Shown here one piece after another: positions 1 through 12,472 of a stretch of DNA of 64,000 bases. A program made the position numbers and the translations under genes. Numbering within the stretch: position 1 is the first letter of the stretch; every line of letters starts with the position of its first letter. Under the pieces are notes generated by a model. The model did not search any database and was not told the origin of the DNA. It was given only the letters and a program-made list of their open reading frames with translations. Where the stretch lies: contig JAYXKI010000005.1 of the NCBI GenBank assembly GCA_037892935.1, positions 1,240,001 to 1,304,000 of the forward strand, in the 5' to 3' direction. The DNA is from Phlebopus portentosus (Eukaryota > Basidiomycota > Agaricomycetes > Boletales > Boletinellaceae).

Positions 1-2249
1 TTTAACGAGAGCACATGTATCTTGGCACTTACCCAATGAAAAGATCTCGCTCCGTCTGGAATGATACATTGTCTTTGTATTCAGGAGCGATCTTATCCTT
101 AACTTTCTCCTCTAGCTAGAAACGAATCATGATATACGCATCACGGGAAAAGAAACGCGACAAACCTCGGAAGCCGTCACTTGGCAATACTCCGCGGTAT
201 TAATCAACAGACACGCATTCTTTATCTCAGATACATCGTAACGAGAATCAGAAGAACGACGGCTCTGATTCACAGGCCTGCTATATTACTGGAAAGTTAG
301 CGCATCAAACAATATAGATGAAGACATGGTTCAAACCTTTTCATACTTGCAAGGACATCCTCTAATACTGATCAACTAATAGACAATGTCCGAGGACGAT
401 GTAACGTACCAGCGAATATCTTCAGCCATTTCTTCTGTAAGTTGGCAAGGTCCAATAAGGGCTTGCCCACGAACAGCTTCGAGCATTGCTCGAGTATTTG
501 ACGATAGAAGTAGAATAATTCCGTGGATGCAGGCAAGACAACAGCAGGAGTCGATGATTCTTCATTGCTTGAAGATGGTGTCGCTTCCAATGATGCGCGA
601 GATTTCCTACCTCGATGTGGAGCTAGCATATCAGAAAGAGCTCTACCGGTTAAATTGAGAAAGCTGAGCTGCTCAGTTACAGACAATCTACGCTTACTTA
701 TCCTGGGCATCAACGAAGATTCCCATATAAGGTTCAAACGCAGATGCGAGAGATTGAATGGGTCGCGAAGTGCCCGTCGTCGATAGTTTCAAAATGTCAC
801 GGATCTGGATTACCTAGTCATGCAACAGGACAGTCGACCGTGATAGGTACCGACTTACATTCGTTGCGTATTTCTTGCTGATGAATGCTTCGAAGTCAAG
901 AGCTTGTTGCAACGATTGCATCAACGTCGAAACTGTCAGAGCGTTACCACCTTTCTCAAGGAGTCGCGACAGGTCTTCTCTGGGTTACTCCCCTTAGCTC
1001 GCATGGTGATCGTTGTAACTTGGACGTACCGGGTGAAGTCAATAAATTTAGCACACATATGTTGTCCGACTCGCCATTCGGGAGGAAAGACTCGCGCGTG
1101 TTCATTGTCGTACGTAGACAGCGTCCGTTTGAAAAAAGCGAAGCGTCTCGGTAGGTTATCCAGCTGCCCCGCCTCGTCCGATATTCGGAAGACACGTCGA
1201 TATTCTTTAAGCTCTATAGCACAGTAACGGTCTATGAGGTGAGCACGGAAATCATCGCCGATAACATCCACAACTAGGCAAGCATTGGATATCAAGGACG
1301 GTTTTATAGGATTAGTTGGATCCTGAAGAAAGCTGTTGGAAGTCAGATGGGTCTCAGGAAAACGATAACCAGTCGCTCACAATGCATCAAACTCGTGATC
1401 GAGTCTAGTTCTCAGTTCGCCCTGCAAGGTCTGTATCCTCGCCCATTGGACAGCAATCTGAGGAACGGGAAGGTAAGATTTGAATGGAGAAGAAAGCTCC
1501 TTTACAGCCTAGATGAAGAAATTATGTTAGAAGTTGCGCGATTCCAAGGCCTCATTCACCTACAGCAAGTGTCTGAGACGTCTCCGCATATTTCCTCTCC
1601 TTCACAAGTTCTTCCAGCTGACTTAACGCGTTTGCTGTACGCAGCAACCGAAATAAGTGAAGGGATAAAATATTATTAATAGTGGAAGCATACCGAGCAT
1701 TTGCAGCCTCTTTAGCGTTGTCATACTTGTAATCAGATTTTTCTTTGCCAGATCAAAAGCTGGATATCCTTCGTTATGTCGCGTACCACTGCCTCCGACT
1801 CCGTTGCTTGTTCGCGTATTCGCGATATTTGCCCCATAAGGTCCTGAAAAAGATGCATAGTTCAAGATCTAAGCCAATGTGCACAATATGCAATACAAAT
1901 TAGCCATACATACAGAAATCATCTCCTGAATGAGTTGCATCTTCTGCGGGTCTTGATCCCTCTGGAGTTCAGCGCGAAGCGAGTCTATCTCTGCCCACTT
2001 GGCTTCTACATCCTGCGCTAGACGCGTCTGCGCTGCTTCAAGCTGGGCCAACGATGCTTCTGCACCATTCATTTAGCTCATGTAGTACATAACTCAATGT
2101 TCATGTTGCTGACCATCTGGGAAGAGCTCGTTCAGGGTCCGCGTAGGATTGAATAGCGAAGATAACGTGTCCAGCGAGTCTGCATAAGGCGCATTTTCTA
2201 CGTTCAGAATCCGTTCAATAGACAAAATCACATCGTGTGGGAGGTCCAT
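1..2249 (-). CDS. VPS53: VPS53, GARP/EARP tethering complex subunit (partial, 3' end outside window)
   Basis: Vps53 is a core subunit of the GARP complex, which tethers endosome-derived vesicles at the trans-Golgi network. Read on the minus strand, the start at 2249 gives MDLPHDVILSIERILNVEN, followed by a stretch ending LNELFPDGQ, which matches the Vps53 N-terminus. An exon around 1870-2070 is a predicted coiled coil (LAQLEAAQTRLAQDVEAKW). Around 940-1295 come LIDRYCAIELKEY and the Vps53 signatures RVFPPEWRVG and AGQLDNLPRRFAFF. Around 400-740 is FYFYRQILEQCSKLF, then KPLLDLANLQKKWLKIFAG. At 170-240 KNACLLINTAEYC is visible, and near the left edge EEKVKDKIAPEYKDNVSFQ, so the gene runs off the window. 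Several short introns separate these blocks. No break was noticed. An additional upstream exon cannot be excluded. The family call rests on remembered conserved blocks. Confidence 0.9.
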
Positions 2250-2510
2250 GCATGTCAGCTACGAACGTCGGCCGGTTGGATGCATTTGTTCGCTTAGTCA
2301 TAGACGCGTTGTTAGTTACTAGTAAGCAAGTCGGATTTACGTACATTTCGCAAGTGTCTGTATGTGATATTACGCAGAAAAAGTATCATGGCGTATCGAA
2401 AAATTTTATATGCACGTATTATAATAGTTTCTACTATAGTATTTAAGAAACAGCGAACCCATCGCGGAACAGTGAAGCACAGTTTCCTGACCGTGAGATG
2501 AATCGTACGT

Positions 2511-2750
2511 ATTACTGCCGTTTTCAGAATTGTTTAGAAAAGCAGATCACGTGAAAAATCGCTGCGTCGGTATTTTACATGCATCTATGCACATACAGTA
2601 TGGCATAATTTTCGACATTACAGGAAGACGTGGTATGGCTTCGTTGCGGAGAAAAATCAAGGTTTGTTGGGTTTTGGGGGGTTTTCTGAGGCGATGCAGC
2701 AATTTTTCACATGATCTGCTTTTCTAAACAATTCTGAAAACGGCAGTAAT
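2511..2750. mobile_element. 240-bp inverted-repeat element (MITE-like)
   Basis: The left arm 2511-2569 and right arm 2692-2750 are inverted copies. Over the outer 55 bases they differ at two positions, both C/T type, and the match extends imperfectly for a few more bases. The arms begin ATTACTGCCGTTTTCAGAAT. The inner ~120 bp hold no ORF of substance. Flanking duplication is uncertain: a GT dinucleotide directly abuts both ends (2509-2510 and 2751-2752), and TA dinucleotides lie slightly further out (2506-2507 and 2755-2756). It lies in the space upstream of VPS53. Confidence 0.7.
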
Positions 2751-3019
2751 GTGGTAGGCGTATTATATTCAAGGTGATAGAACGATATCAGATGCGATAC
2801 TTGAGAAGTAAACAGTGCTCATGGGATCAGTCAGAGACGAAGCACTTAGACTCATGGATCGCTCGTCATATGAGCGTATAGGTTGTGACATGTCGTCGGT
2901 AGCTACACCTCTGATTTTTAAGACCAAGCGGCTAGAAAGAATGCTGCGCATCGCTCCTTGTGCACTAGTGTTTCAAGTTCGTAGCGAGTGAGTTTGATAC
3001 AGCAGCAGGGGAAGGTGTT

Positions 3020-4838
3020 TTGCACTCACATTAAAACGAAATAGCACAGGGACGGCTGAAGAAACATCAGCCAAACAGATGGCGACACAAATGCTGTTGG
3101 ATACTCACGGAAGCCGTCTTGAGCAAAACGAGATTGGTAGCAGTCAACACTGATTTTGGTTGAGCATACATTCAACTCTTCATCATCAAGGCAAATCGGG
3201 AGGCACTCACTGAGCACGCTGACATAGAAGAAGGCGCCTATTCATACGTGTGACTGTAAGTTTTATCTGATGGTGGGAATAACAACTTTCACTCACCATC
3301 TTTATACAGTGTTTCAACTAGTGCCGACTTTACTTTCCTAATCCGAAAATCTTTGCGGATGTCAGCGTCGTGGATAACAATCGTGATCCCTGGTAGACGC
3401 ACATCTTGAAACAAGAAGCCCTAGCATGGCTGCAGTTGAGGCAACGCTTGCCTACTCTGAGCATTGTAATTCCTACGCACAGGTTTCAAATAATAGCAAT
3501 GTTAACAGAGATGCATAGGGTACTCTATTGCCGAACGTAAAGATGCAGCTGCGTGGTTCGGTAGATATGACCGCGGACGAGGCGAAGGAGACAAACTGGA
3601 TGGTTTCGTAGTATGCAATGGTAAGACTAGGCTGTGATAATTCAGAAGCATCAAATAATGAACATCAACCGTCAGCATTGAAGGGAGTTTGGACCTACTA
3701 TAAACATTGAAAGAAGTAGGAAGAGGATAACGCGGTTCCGCCCCCACATAGCGTAGATACGCATTAGCAAAATACCTGCTTGTGCAATAAGCTTAGCAAG
3801 CTGCTAGTTGTACAATAAATGGTCTAACCCTCCGCCATGACAAATAATGTGCAGAATAAGACTTCCCAGAAATTACCATTGAAGACTCAAGGCCGGATTA
3901 TACTCAAGATGACTTACTGCCCTCTATAAGCAATAATCTCTTGCAGAACTGGATCGGCATTCAGGTCAGAGCACGGTGTATCATGAGCCGGGATGTTTCT
4001 CACTGAGGTAGCAAATAGGTCGACTGTTCAATTTAAAGGAGTTAGAGTACAACAAAGAGTCTCTTTGGAGAATGCTACGTACTGTAAAATATGAATCCTG
4101 TTGTGATGAACAGAAAATATCGATTCGACAAAACAGCGAGCTTAGGGAATGAGAATGGTGTCCCTCAAATGTATCGAACCTGCATGCTAATGAGAAAACA
4201 TCCGTCTTGGAGAATACCCAACTGCACCTCATCAGGTAAAGTAACAAGATGGTCATGAACCTGCGGGGAATTCTGTCAGATGTCTCGGAAATACAAAGCA
4301 TCAGGACTGACCAAGAACGTCACACTTGCGATAGCCTAATGAGCAATGAGATATTTCCTTTGTGCCAGGTAAACAGGTAGAGCGACGTACCGTGCACTAG
4401 GGAAAGAGTGTCAGTAATTACGTTCCTTGTGTATTGATCGACAACCCTTGCTCTGACTATTCTATCGGATTCAGCGAATGATATGTACATATGTGAGTCC
4501 ATCATCTTGCACCAATGCGTAATATCAGTCAAGCCTCGAGGTTAACGATCCGCATAAGCGATGGGAAGTACGTAGTTGAATGAGAAGGAAAGGAGGTGAT
4601 GGGCCTTGCTCGTCCCATCTCAATGCAGTTTTTAAAGCCGGATACCACAAAGGAGCGCGATGTTTCCATGATGGTACACGTAGGATCATTTTGCCGTATC
4701 ACATCAGGACGATTCGCACTAGCATTCCACAAAGTCAGACCGTCTCACCGGAATCAAGCTAGAATCTGGAATTGTTGTGAGGATCACGCCTCACCTTCGT
4801 CGTGGGGTTCATGATGATTGATTACAAGCCAACTCGAA
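3020..4838 (-). pseudogene. unrecognised multi-exon gene, possibly decayed
   Basis: Several minus-strand blocks look like protein-coding sequence, but I do not recognise the family. Near 4838 a possible start reads MSDSSWLVINHHEPHDE. Further blocks: 4545-4720 (NRPDVIRQNDPTC then SFVVSGFKNCIEMGRARP), 4390-4525 (HMYISFAESDRIVRARVVDQ), 4200-4270 (VHDHLVTLPDEVQLGILQDG), 3930-4035 (FATSVRNIPAHDTPCSDLNA), 3295-3420 (FQDVRLPGITIVIHDADIRK) and 3030-3215 (LSECLPICLDDEELNVC). Joining them needs unusually short introns, or acceptance of in-frame TGA codons near 4028-4030 and 4280 and a one-base shift near 4530. That suggests decay, although a gene with micro-introns remains possible. Exact ends are not known. 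Confidence 0.35.
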
Positions 4839-5488
4839 TCAGACATGATACTTTACGGCAGCGGTAGGTTAACCGGATAGAAGTGTACCTGAGTTGCATT
4901 GAAGCAAGTTTTGAGGATTGTCTAGTATGTGACCAATTGCTGCGCTGTCTCTTTATACCGGAGTTGCTGTACCGTACCGTAGCGACAGCTCGGAGTAACA
5001 GTGGAATGGTTCTTAAAGATGCGTTCTTACGAGAGATGAGAGAGAATGCTCAAAGGATGTGATGCTGTGATTGAGAAGATCAGCTGCTTGTCCTGAAGAG
5101 TTAATTAGTAGCCGATGTGAGCAATCCAACGATACTGAGCCCAATGATGGACGCCAACGAGTCCTCACGAGACCTCAACTCATCGGCTAGGGCAGCGGAG
5201 GGAGGCGGGCGCTGAGGCTCATCTATCTTTTGTGGCCAGGCAACGTCGATCTGATTCAGAAATGAGATTTGTCAGCATATCCGTCAACCAATCGCCTATC
5301 AACACTCAGATCCAGTTCTTCCCGTAACATCCCGGCCGGCGGCCATCAGAAGATGATAACAATTGTTCACTGGACTGCACTGTGCGACATGCATGGCGCA
5401 GCAAGCTGGGCACGGATTCTTAGGCTATTAAGCTCACTTGAGATTCACTGGCAGCAAGTCCCTCCGGGAAGGATCATCTCATTGATCA
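4839..5488. promoter_or_regulatory. upstream region of first MFS transporter, shared with the second copy
   Basis: No gene is visible here. From about 5110 to 5488 the sequence resembles 7440-7773 in order and wording. Examples are the blocks around CCTCAACTCA and ACTTGAGATTCACTGGC, and the final ATTGATCAATGTCTCG, which includes the start codon. The duplication that made the two MFS copies therefore included the promoter. Confidence 0.6.
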
Positions 5489-7284
5489 ATGTCTCGAACG
5501 TATGAAGCCGACACAAAATGCAAATCGGACAATGAGAATATTGAACTAGGGCATGTCTCCGTCCGCGCCCACGAAGACAATACTGCAAGTCGCCATGATG
5601 AGATACAACGGATCGAAGTTGTTGCTGGAGGTAGCGATACTGCATTACCGACCCAAATCCGAGACTTACAGCCTCGTGAAAATGCACTCGAGGACTCCGC
5701 GCCGACACGACGTTATCAAACGATGCTGCTCATCAGCGGGTTTGTGATGACCTTTCAGGTAATTGGGATCAATTCTATTTACGGCGTATTCCAGGTCAGT
5801 AATCGTGACTTGGTCAATACGCAATGCTTGAATCCAATGCATTTATTTCTATAGGAATACTATACTTCTTCTGAGACCAATATCGTTGATGCGCATGGGC
5901 AAGATGCACTGGTTTCGCTTGTCGGTACTCTTGGATACGGTCTAACATGGGGAGGAGGAATTTTCGTCAATCCTCTTATTGTCAGAGTAAAGAACCTCAA
6001 ACTCATCACGCTTTCTGGGACATTTATTATGTCCGTCAGTTTTGTCCTTGCCAGTTTCAGCACAAAGGTACATACACTGCATGTTGGCGTTGTTGCCTTT
6101 TGAGTAACTTTTTTCCCCAGCTCTGGCACCTTTTTCTGACACAAGCCCTATTATTCGGACTCGGTGCAACGCTTCTCTACTTCCCAATAATGTCATCAGC
6201 ACCGCGGTTCTTCGACCGAAATCGAGGCCTCGCAATGGGCATCATTCTCTCTGGTAGTGGCATAGGCGGTCTGGTGCTCTCCCCGACAGTCCACGCGCTT
6301 ATTCATCGTGTCGGCGTGCGTTGGGCTCTCCGCATCTTGGGCATTTGGTCAGTCGTACTGGTGACACCAGTTGCATTAGTCCCGCGTCATCCACCGGGTT
6401 TTGAAGCAAGGCGTCGAGGTGGAGCGTCACGATTGAATGCGTCACTCCTTAAGAAGGGCACGTTTATTGGGCAGGTTGATTTTCCGTACATTACTTGATC
6501 TTTTGTCCAGTTTGCTAACTACTCTCATTTTCAGGCTATTGGATGCTTCCTACAGGCTGCAGGGAACTTCGTTCCTTTATTCTATCTGCCCTCATTCTCG
6601 ACTTCTGTACTTCAATATTCGTCTTCTACGGGATCTCTGTTGCTAGCGTTAAATAATGCAGTTAACAGCGTCGCGCGCATTGTCATGGGTTATCTTGCGG
6701 ATCGCGTCGGACGACAGAACACGCTGATCGTTAGCGTGAGTACTCCCCTCGCATTTTCTCGGGCTATGGTACAATAACGCTCATGTTCCATAAGGTATTG
6801 CTTTCTTCAGTATCTGTATTCGCTCTCTGGTACGATGCCTCGCAGGCGCGATTTATTGCGTTCGTTGTCCTCTATGGTGTGCTTGCAGGTATTTTCCGTT
6901 TTGAACGTCCATTGCCTAATGAAGACTCTGACAATTATAAATCTTCTAGGAGGCTATAATGCCCTTCTTCCTACCACTATTACGGAAGTTTATGGAGTGC
7001 AGAACTATGATGCAGTAAACGGTTCAATCTATTTTCTTCGCGGGCTGGGCGCAGTCGCTGGGCCTCCGATTGCTGGTGCTATTTTGGGAAGCCACAGTCG
7101 TGGGACGGTGGTATCATCCGGCTCACATATCGGAGCTACCGTGTCTGTCTTGGGTATACTCGAGAAGAAGTACAACGAATTAGTTGTGTATACCGGCATT
7201 CTATTAGTCGGAGCGAGCTTCTGCGTGGCATACGTAAGGTGGGGAGACGCGAAAGAGAAAGGTAGGTGGACTTGGAAGGCGTAG
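5489..7284 (+). CDS. MFS transporter, monocarboxylate-transporter (MCT) type
   Basis: Predicted plasma-membrane carrier of the major facilitator superfamily, MCT-like group; the substrate cannot be read from sequence. The start at 5489 gives MSRTYEADTKC and a hydrophilic N-tail of about 75 residues. The first membrane segment follows (MLLISGFVMTFQVIGINSIY). Exon 2 has GLTWGGGIFVNPLIV. Exon 3 (about 6121-6470) has the MFS loop PRFFDRNRGLAMGI followed by GSGIGGLVLSP. Exon 4 carries YLADRVGRQN, the MFS cytoplasmic-loop motif. The last exons carry WYDASQARFIAFVV and GGYNALLPTTITEVYG, and the end is KGRWTWKA-stop at 7284. Introns of about 50-75 bp lie near 5793, 6067, 6474, 6736 and 6890. The frame is open throughout. 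It is followed at once by a broken tandem copy. Confidence 0.88.
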
Positions 7285-7773
7285 CGGTACGATTAAGTGT
7301 AATATAACCGTGTATTATGTACAGCCATATCCAAACGAAGCTCAAAGACGACGAGAGGAGGAATTCTCTCATCTCATCCAACGTAGTGTTGAGCGAGACA
7401 AGGTCGCAATTCAAACGCTACTGCCAATTGGCTGAAACTGAGGAATTCAACTAGTAATAACCGATGTAAGCAAATCGACGAGAAACCATCTCGACCTCAA
7501 CTCAAACCTTCTTACTGATCTTTCCTTACGACGCGATGCAACGTAACAAGTGCAATCTAGAATGACGGAGTTAGATTTGTCACCGCATCAGTCTCAACCA
7601 AACACAACTCAAATCCAGGTCTTTGCGTAGCATTCCGGACATCTGATGACAGAATATTAGCTGGAGCTTGCGACATCCTATATGCAGCAAAGGTAACAAT
7701 CTGGATCCTTGGGCCACTAAGTGCACTTGAGATTCACTGGCGTCAAGCCCCTTCGTGAAGCATCTTATTGATC

Positions 7774-9622
7774 AATGTCTCGGGCGTATGATGTCAACGC
7801 AAAAAGCAATCCACTTCCAGACAATGAGGATATTGAACTACGACATCTCTTCCTGTGGTGGCGAAATTCAAAGCCACCGTGTCGAAGTTGCTGGAGAAAG
7901 AAGTCATTCTGATGCTTCACTACCGAGTCAAGTTCGAGTCGTGCAGCCTTCCGAAACTGCATTCGAGAATTCCAGACTGACACGCCGCTACCAAACGATA
8001 TTCCTCATTTGTGCGTTTCTAATGATCTTTCAGGTCATGCGGCTCAATTCTATCTACGGCGTATTCCAGGTCAGTAATCGTGACTTGAATGATATTCGAA
8101 GTGTAAGGACCAGTAAGGTATAATTTATTGATTTGCTATGAGTACTTTACTTCTTCTGAAACCAATATCACAGATGCACTTGGGCAAGATGCGTTGATTT
8201 CGCTTGTCGGTACTCTCGAATACGGACTCACATGGGGAGGAGGAATCCTTGTCAATCCTCTGATCGTCAGGATGAAGAATCTCAAACTCATCACACTCTC
8301 CGGGTCATTTATAATGTCCGTCAGTTTTGTCCTTGCCAGTTTCAGTACAGTACGAAGGTACGTATATCAAGAATAAGATAGCATTGTTACGTTTCTGGAC
8401 AACTGATTTTTGCAGCTTCGGCACCTTTATTTTACACAAGCTCTACTATTTGGACTTGATACGACATTTCTCTACTTCCCGATCATGACATTAACGCCGC
8501 GTTTCTTCGATCGAAACCGGGGACTTGCAGTGGATATCATTCTCTCCGGTAGTGGCATAGGCGGTCTGGTGCTCGCCCCGACAGTCCACGCGCTCATTCA
8601 TCGTGTCGGCGTGCGTTGGGCTCTCCGCATCCTTGGCATTTGGTCGCTCGTACTGATGACTCCTGTCGCATTAGTCCCGCGTCATCCACCGGGTTTCGAG
8701 GCAAGAAGACGAGGAGGCGCGTCCCGATTGAGTGTGTCTCTTATCAAGAAAGACACATTCATCCTGCAAGTTGTTTTCCATATACTCCCTGATTTTTTGT
8801 GTAGCTCGATAACATCTCGCTCATTTTCAGGCTATTGGATGCTTCCTACAGTCTGCAGGGAGCTTCGTTTCTTTGTTCTATCTGCCTTCATTCTCGACTT
8901 CTGTCCTGCAATATTCATCCTCCACGGATCTCTGTAACTAGTGTTAAATAATGCAGTTAACAGCGTCGCGCGAATCGTCTTGGGCTATCTTGCGGATCGT
9001 GTCGGACGACAAAATACGCTGATTGTTAGCGTAAGTGCTTCCTCTGACCGTCCGTGGAATATAATTCAATTGTCTTCGAATTGTATTGTATCAGATTTTG
9101 CTTTCGTCAGTCTCTGTATTTGCTCTTTGGTACGATACCCCCCAGGCGCGATTCATTGCTTTTGTCGTTCTATATGGAGTTCTTGCAGGTACCTTCCATG
9201 TCGAGATTCATTGGCCACCAGTTTCTTCACGACCTTTAATATTCTAGGTGGTTATAACGCCTTACTTCTGACCACGTTAACAGTAGTATATGGCGTGCAG
9301 AATTATGATGTCGTAAACGGCTCAATGTATTTTATTCGAATTTCGCGGCGTAGGTGCAGTCTCTGGGCCTCCGATAGCCGGAGCTATTTTGGGAAACCAC
9401 AGTTGCGGAACAGTGGTATCATCCGGCTCAAACATTGGTTCTTCCATGTCTGCTCTAGATATACTTGAGAAGAGGTACAATGAGCTAGTCTTGTATACTG
9501 GAATACTACTGGTCGGAGCGAGCTTCTGTTCGGCATACGTAAGATGGGGGGACGCGAAAGACAAGGGAAGGTGGACTTGGAAAGCGTATTGTTACAGATA
9601 CCAGAAAGAAACAAAGTTTTAA
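7774..9622 (+). pseudogene. tandem copy of the MFS transporter, broken
   Basis: This region is colinear with the gene at 5489-7284, including the start MSRAYDVNAKSN, the exon with GLTWGGGILVNPLIV, the PRFFDRNRGLAVDI loop and YLADRVGRQN. Four lesions are visible against the first copy. (1) About 23 bases are missing near 7855, so the first ATG no longer reads into the body; an ATG at 7755 in the other frame does. (2) Near 8925-8940 one G is lost and TTGCTA reads TAACTA, giving a stop in either frame. (3) Five extra bases near 9335-9345 shift the frame after the block encoding MYFIR. (4) The stop used by copy 1 is gone and reading continues to about 9622. Some splice borders also moved. The product cannot be a full transporter. 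Confidence 0.85.
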
Positions 9623-9665
9623 ATCATGTACGTGCACGAAACTCAGAGGAAATTTCCACTAGTTA

Positions 9666-11861
9666 TTACCTGCCTATCAAGCGTATCTCCAGCCAACGTA
9701 GCGGTAGGTATGACAAAGCCGCAAACGCAGCTGCGAGCTGATACCCATATCGTCAATCTAAAAAGCAACAAGTTGTGAAAGTTTCAAACGAACCTCGAAT
9801 CCCAGGTCACCTCCAGATGGGCCGAACTTGGCTGCAATTGGACTCACATACCATGTTTGTGCCATCTGAAGGGGAACATTTCAGTTTTTTACAATAATAC
9901 ATCGTACAAGTAAATGGAAACACTAACTCCAAGTGCAGCGCCAGCAATACCGAAGCAAGTGGCTGCAATCCCCGCAATACCAAGAGGGAGTCTGGCATCA
10001 TCGCGTGAATACAAATCGTAATTAAGTCGGGTTATTCTTTGCTTGCCTAGTCCAATCGTCATATGCTTCCAAATCATAGCCGCCCAAAGGCCCGTCTTTC
10101 CTTCGGAATACGTAATGTTCCGCCGCTATGATTGGAACGAAGAACCCAAGCCAGTATGACAAGAGTGACAGGAAATTTGAGCTATAGCGGAAACCTGACA
10201 TCAGAACGGTATTATCGAGGACACCAGGGACTGATACACACAGTATCTCGGAGAAATGCTCGCGACCGGCGACTCCTGCGATTGTGATAATAGCGAAGAT
10301 GAGAAACGTCCAGAAGAAGCGAGGAACACGAGCGAATGGACGGCCCAGAGCTTGTATGCAGAGTGCACCCGAGTAAATATTTGGGATGTTATTTGCACTT
10401 TATGGTCATGGAAGGGAGTATTGAGAAAATAATGAAATGAAAAGGAAGATTCTTACATCACAGAAAGAGCAAGAAGTGTCAGGATGAACTTCCCGCCTTC
10501 CTTCCATGGCGCGAGTACCTGGCTTAGTAGACCACCAGTTCCTCCACTGCTAAAAGCGCCGGTATATGCAGGATCGGTGATGGTCATCAAGGCCGCACCG
10601 AGAATCTCAATGAAGGTGATCGGGATGAAGAGTCCGAAGAAAGTGAGAAAGAACACCTTGGTCGAGGATGTCGTAGGAGGCAGCCTACAGTTGTAATCTG
10701 CGGCGACTGGGCCCCACTGAATTCGGAAGTTACTTTGGAATCAAACTTGATAGATGAAGCTCATACTCCGAAGGACCCAAATATTATCCCGCCAAAAGAG
10801 AGGATATCGGCGACAAAGTTAGTGCCTTTGTCTTCATGTGTCTTCTGTGCGCTGATGTCAAAGCCAGCTTCTCCTCCAAGGCCAAATAACATGACCATGA
10901 TTATGGCGATGATTATCCACGCATATCGTTCATACGTGTGCACGTAATCGTATCCGACAAAGCATGGAATAAGGCTGATGACGGACACAATTATTACTCC
11001 TACCGTGAGCGGCAGTGATCCTGGATTGATCGAAGCAAGTGTTTGGCCACCTAAGATGACGCATGTCGTTGAAAATCCTAGCCTGGAAGGAAAAGCTTGT
11101 ATATTAAAGGAGCTTATAATCTCGGAAAAAACTAACGTCATGAGTCTGCAAGAAAGGTACATTTAGATACAATGCTCAAAAGAGAGTGGCTATGATCCTT
11201 TATAACGCACATATTAAGCAAAGAGTTGATAATACACCCGACGTATCCGGAACTGTAGCGAGTAATGATCATCGTCCTCATACCGGTCTTCGGACCAAGA
11301 GTGGCGACAAATGCGGTTGCTGCGGCCCCAAGGGCTCCAAAGCAAAGTATAACCGCAACAGCATGCCTTCATCCAATAAGATTAGGTCAGTAAAATGATT
11401 CTGTAAGACCTACGGAAAAGTCAAGTTGTAAGAGGCCTGGGCAAGAGTACCGACAGGGATGGTTGTCAACACTGTATTGGCAGACCTAGATAAGTGGACC
11501 GAGGGTCAACTCCTTCAAGAATGAGTAAGACACTGCTTACAGCCACAGGAAAAGACTTTGGAGTGTGATCAGAACGTTCAGCTCTTTTCCAAGTCACAAA
11601 AATGGTTCACCTGTCCCAAGAGTTCTTAGAGTCCCTCTGGTCTTCTGGAATGCGTTCGACGCCTCTCGCCTCAACGCCCAGCGAGAACAACCTCTTGAGT
11701 AAAGGTCCAAGAGCTCTATACTTTGATATGTAAAACGCATCCGGAGCTTCCTCCTTGACGTCTTCAACATGAAGCTCAATGCCGCCATACTTTTCCTTAT
11801 CATCAAGGATGGGAGAACCCTCCAAGGACGACCGAGAGGGAGACTTGTCGACGGGAGGCAT
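9666..11861 (-). CDS. purine-cytosine permease, NCS1 family
   Basis: Predicted plasma-membrane nucleobase/proton symporter of the fungal FCY2/FCY21 type. Start at 11861 (MPPVDKSPSRSSLEG). The typical hydrophilic N-tail follows, ending LFSLGVEARGVERIPED, a family hallmark before the first membrane helix. Internal blocks in order: LGFSTTCVILGGQTLASI, CFVGYDYVHTYERYAW (a conserved NCS1 motif), FIPITFIEILGAALMTI, and REHFSEILCVSVPGVLDN around 10240. The C-terminal part reads GGDLGFE joined across a 56-bp intron to LAAAFAALSYLPLRWLEIR, with the stop at 9666-9668. About ten membrane segments are interrupted by short introns. No break was seen. Purine versus cytosine specificity cannot be assigned. 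Its 3' end lies 44 bp from the dying MFS copy, in convergent orientation. Confidence 0.88.
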
Positions 11862-12472
11862 GATAGTAGTCGAGAGATAAGGATGTCCAGTCCAGGATAA
11901 TTATACCAGCACAGAAAACCTTCATCCTGACCATCAAGTTTGGGCGCAGAGAAGCCTGAAATAAGACCCCATGCTGATTGGTCCACACTCAGAAGACGAG
12001 ACAAGCTGAGTTGGCTGTCTCAATGAGGAAGACTAGATGCTCGGGAAAAGCCTGATGGACTCCAAGGCGGCATTACTTAAGTCCCCGCAGATAAGTTTTA
12101 TCCTCTAGAGTCTTGAACACCAGTGTTAAAACAGTTCAGATCGTCGCATGGTTCCCACTTGCAGGCTCAATTTGCGATTATGAAGATCCCAGAGGGCACG
12201 AACGTCTGTGGAACTCCAATACAGCTAAAAAAGGGGTCAATATAACTTGTTGGCCCGAGATGAGGGAGGATATCTGAGAGTAAACTCAACGGATTGGTAT
12301 ACATACCGAGTACATATGGAAGACTGAACATTGACAGGAGGAAGCTTGAGTATCTGTTTCGTGCCTCCTTTTGGCAATACCGGAGCTCGGGTTACTCCGT
12401 ATCGCTGATCGACGCACCAATCAATTTGGGTCTGTTTGTCCATCAAGTGACTTCTGACCTCTTCTACCAGCA
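11862..12472. promoter_or_regulatory. divergent intergenic region
   Basis: About 610 bp between the permease (minus) and the complex I subunit (plus). No convincing ORF, RNA gene or repeat was seen. It presumably holds both promoters. Confidence 0.4.

Noticed and set aside
3981..4301. In-frame TGA codons read as selenocysteine
   Set aside because: Fungi of this group are not known to use selenocysteine, and short introns or decay explain the TGAs better.
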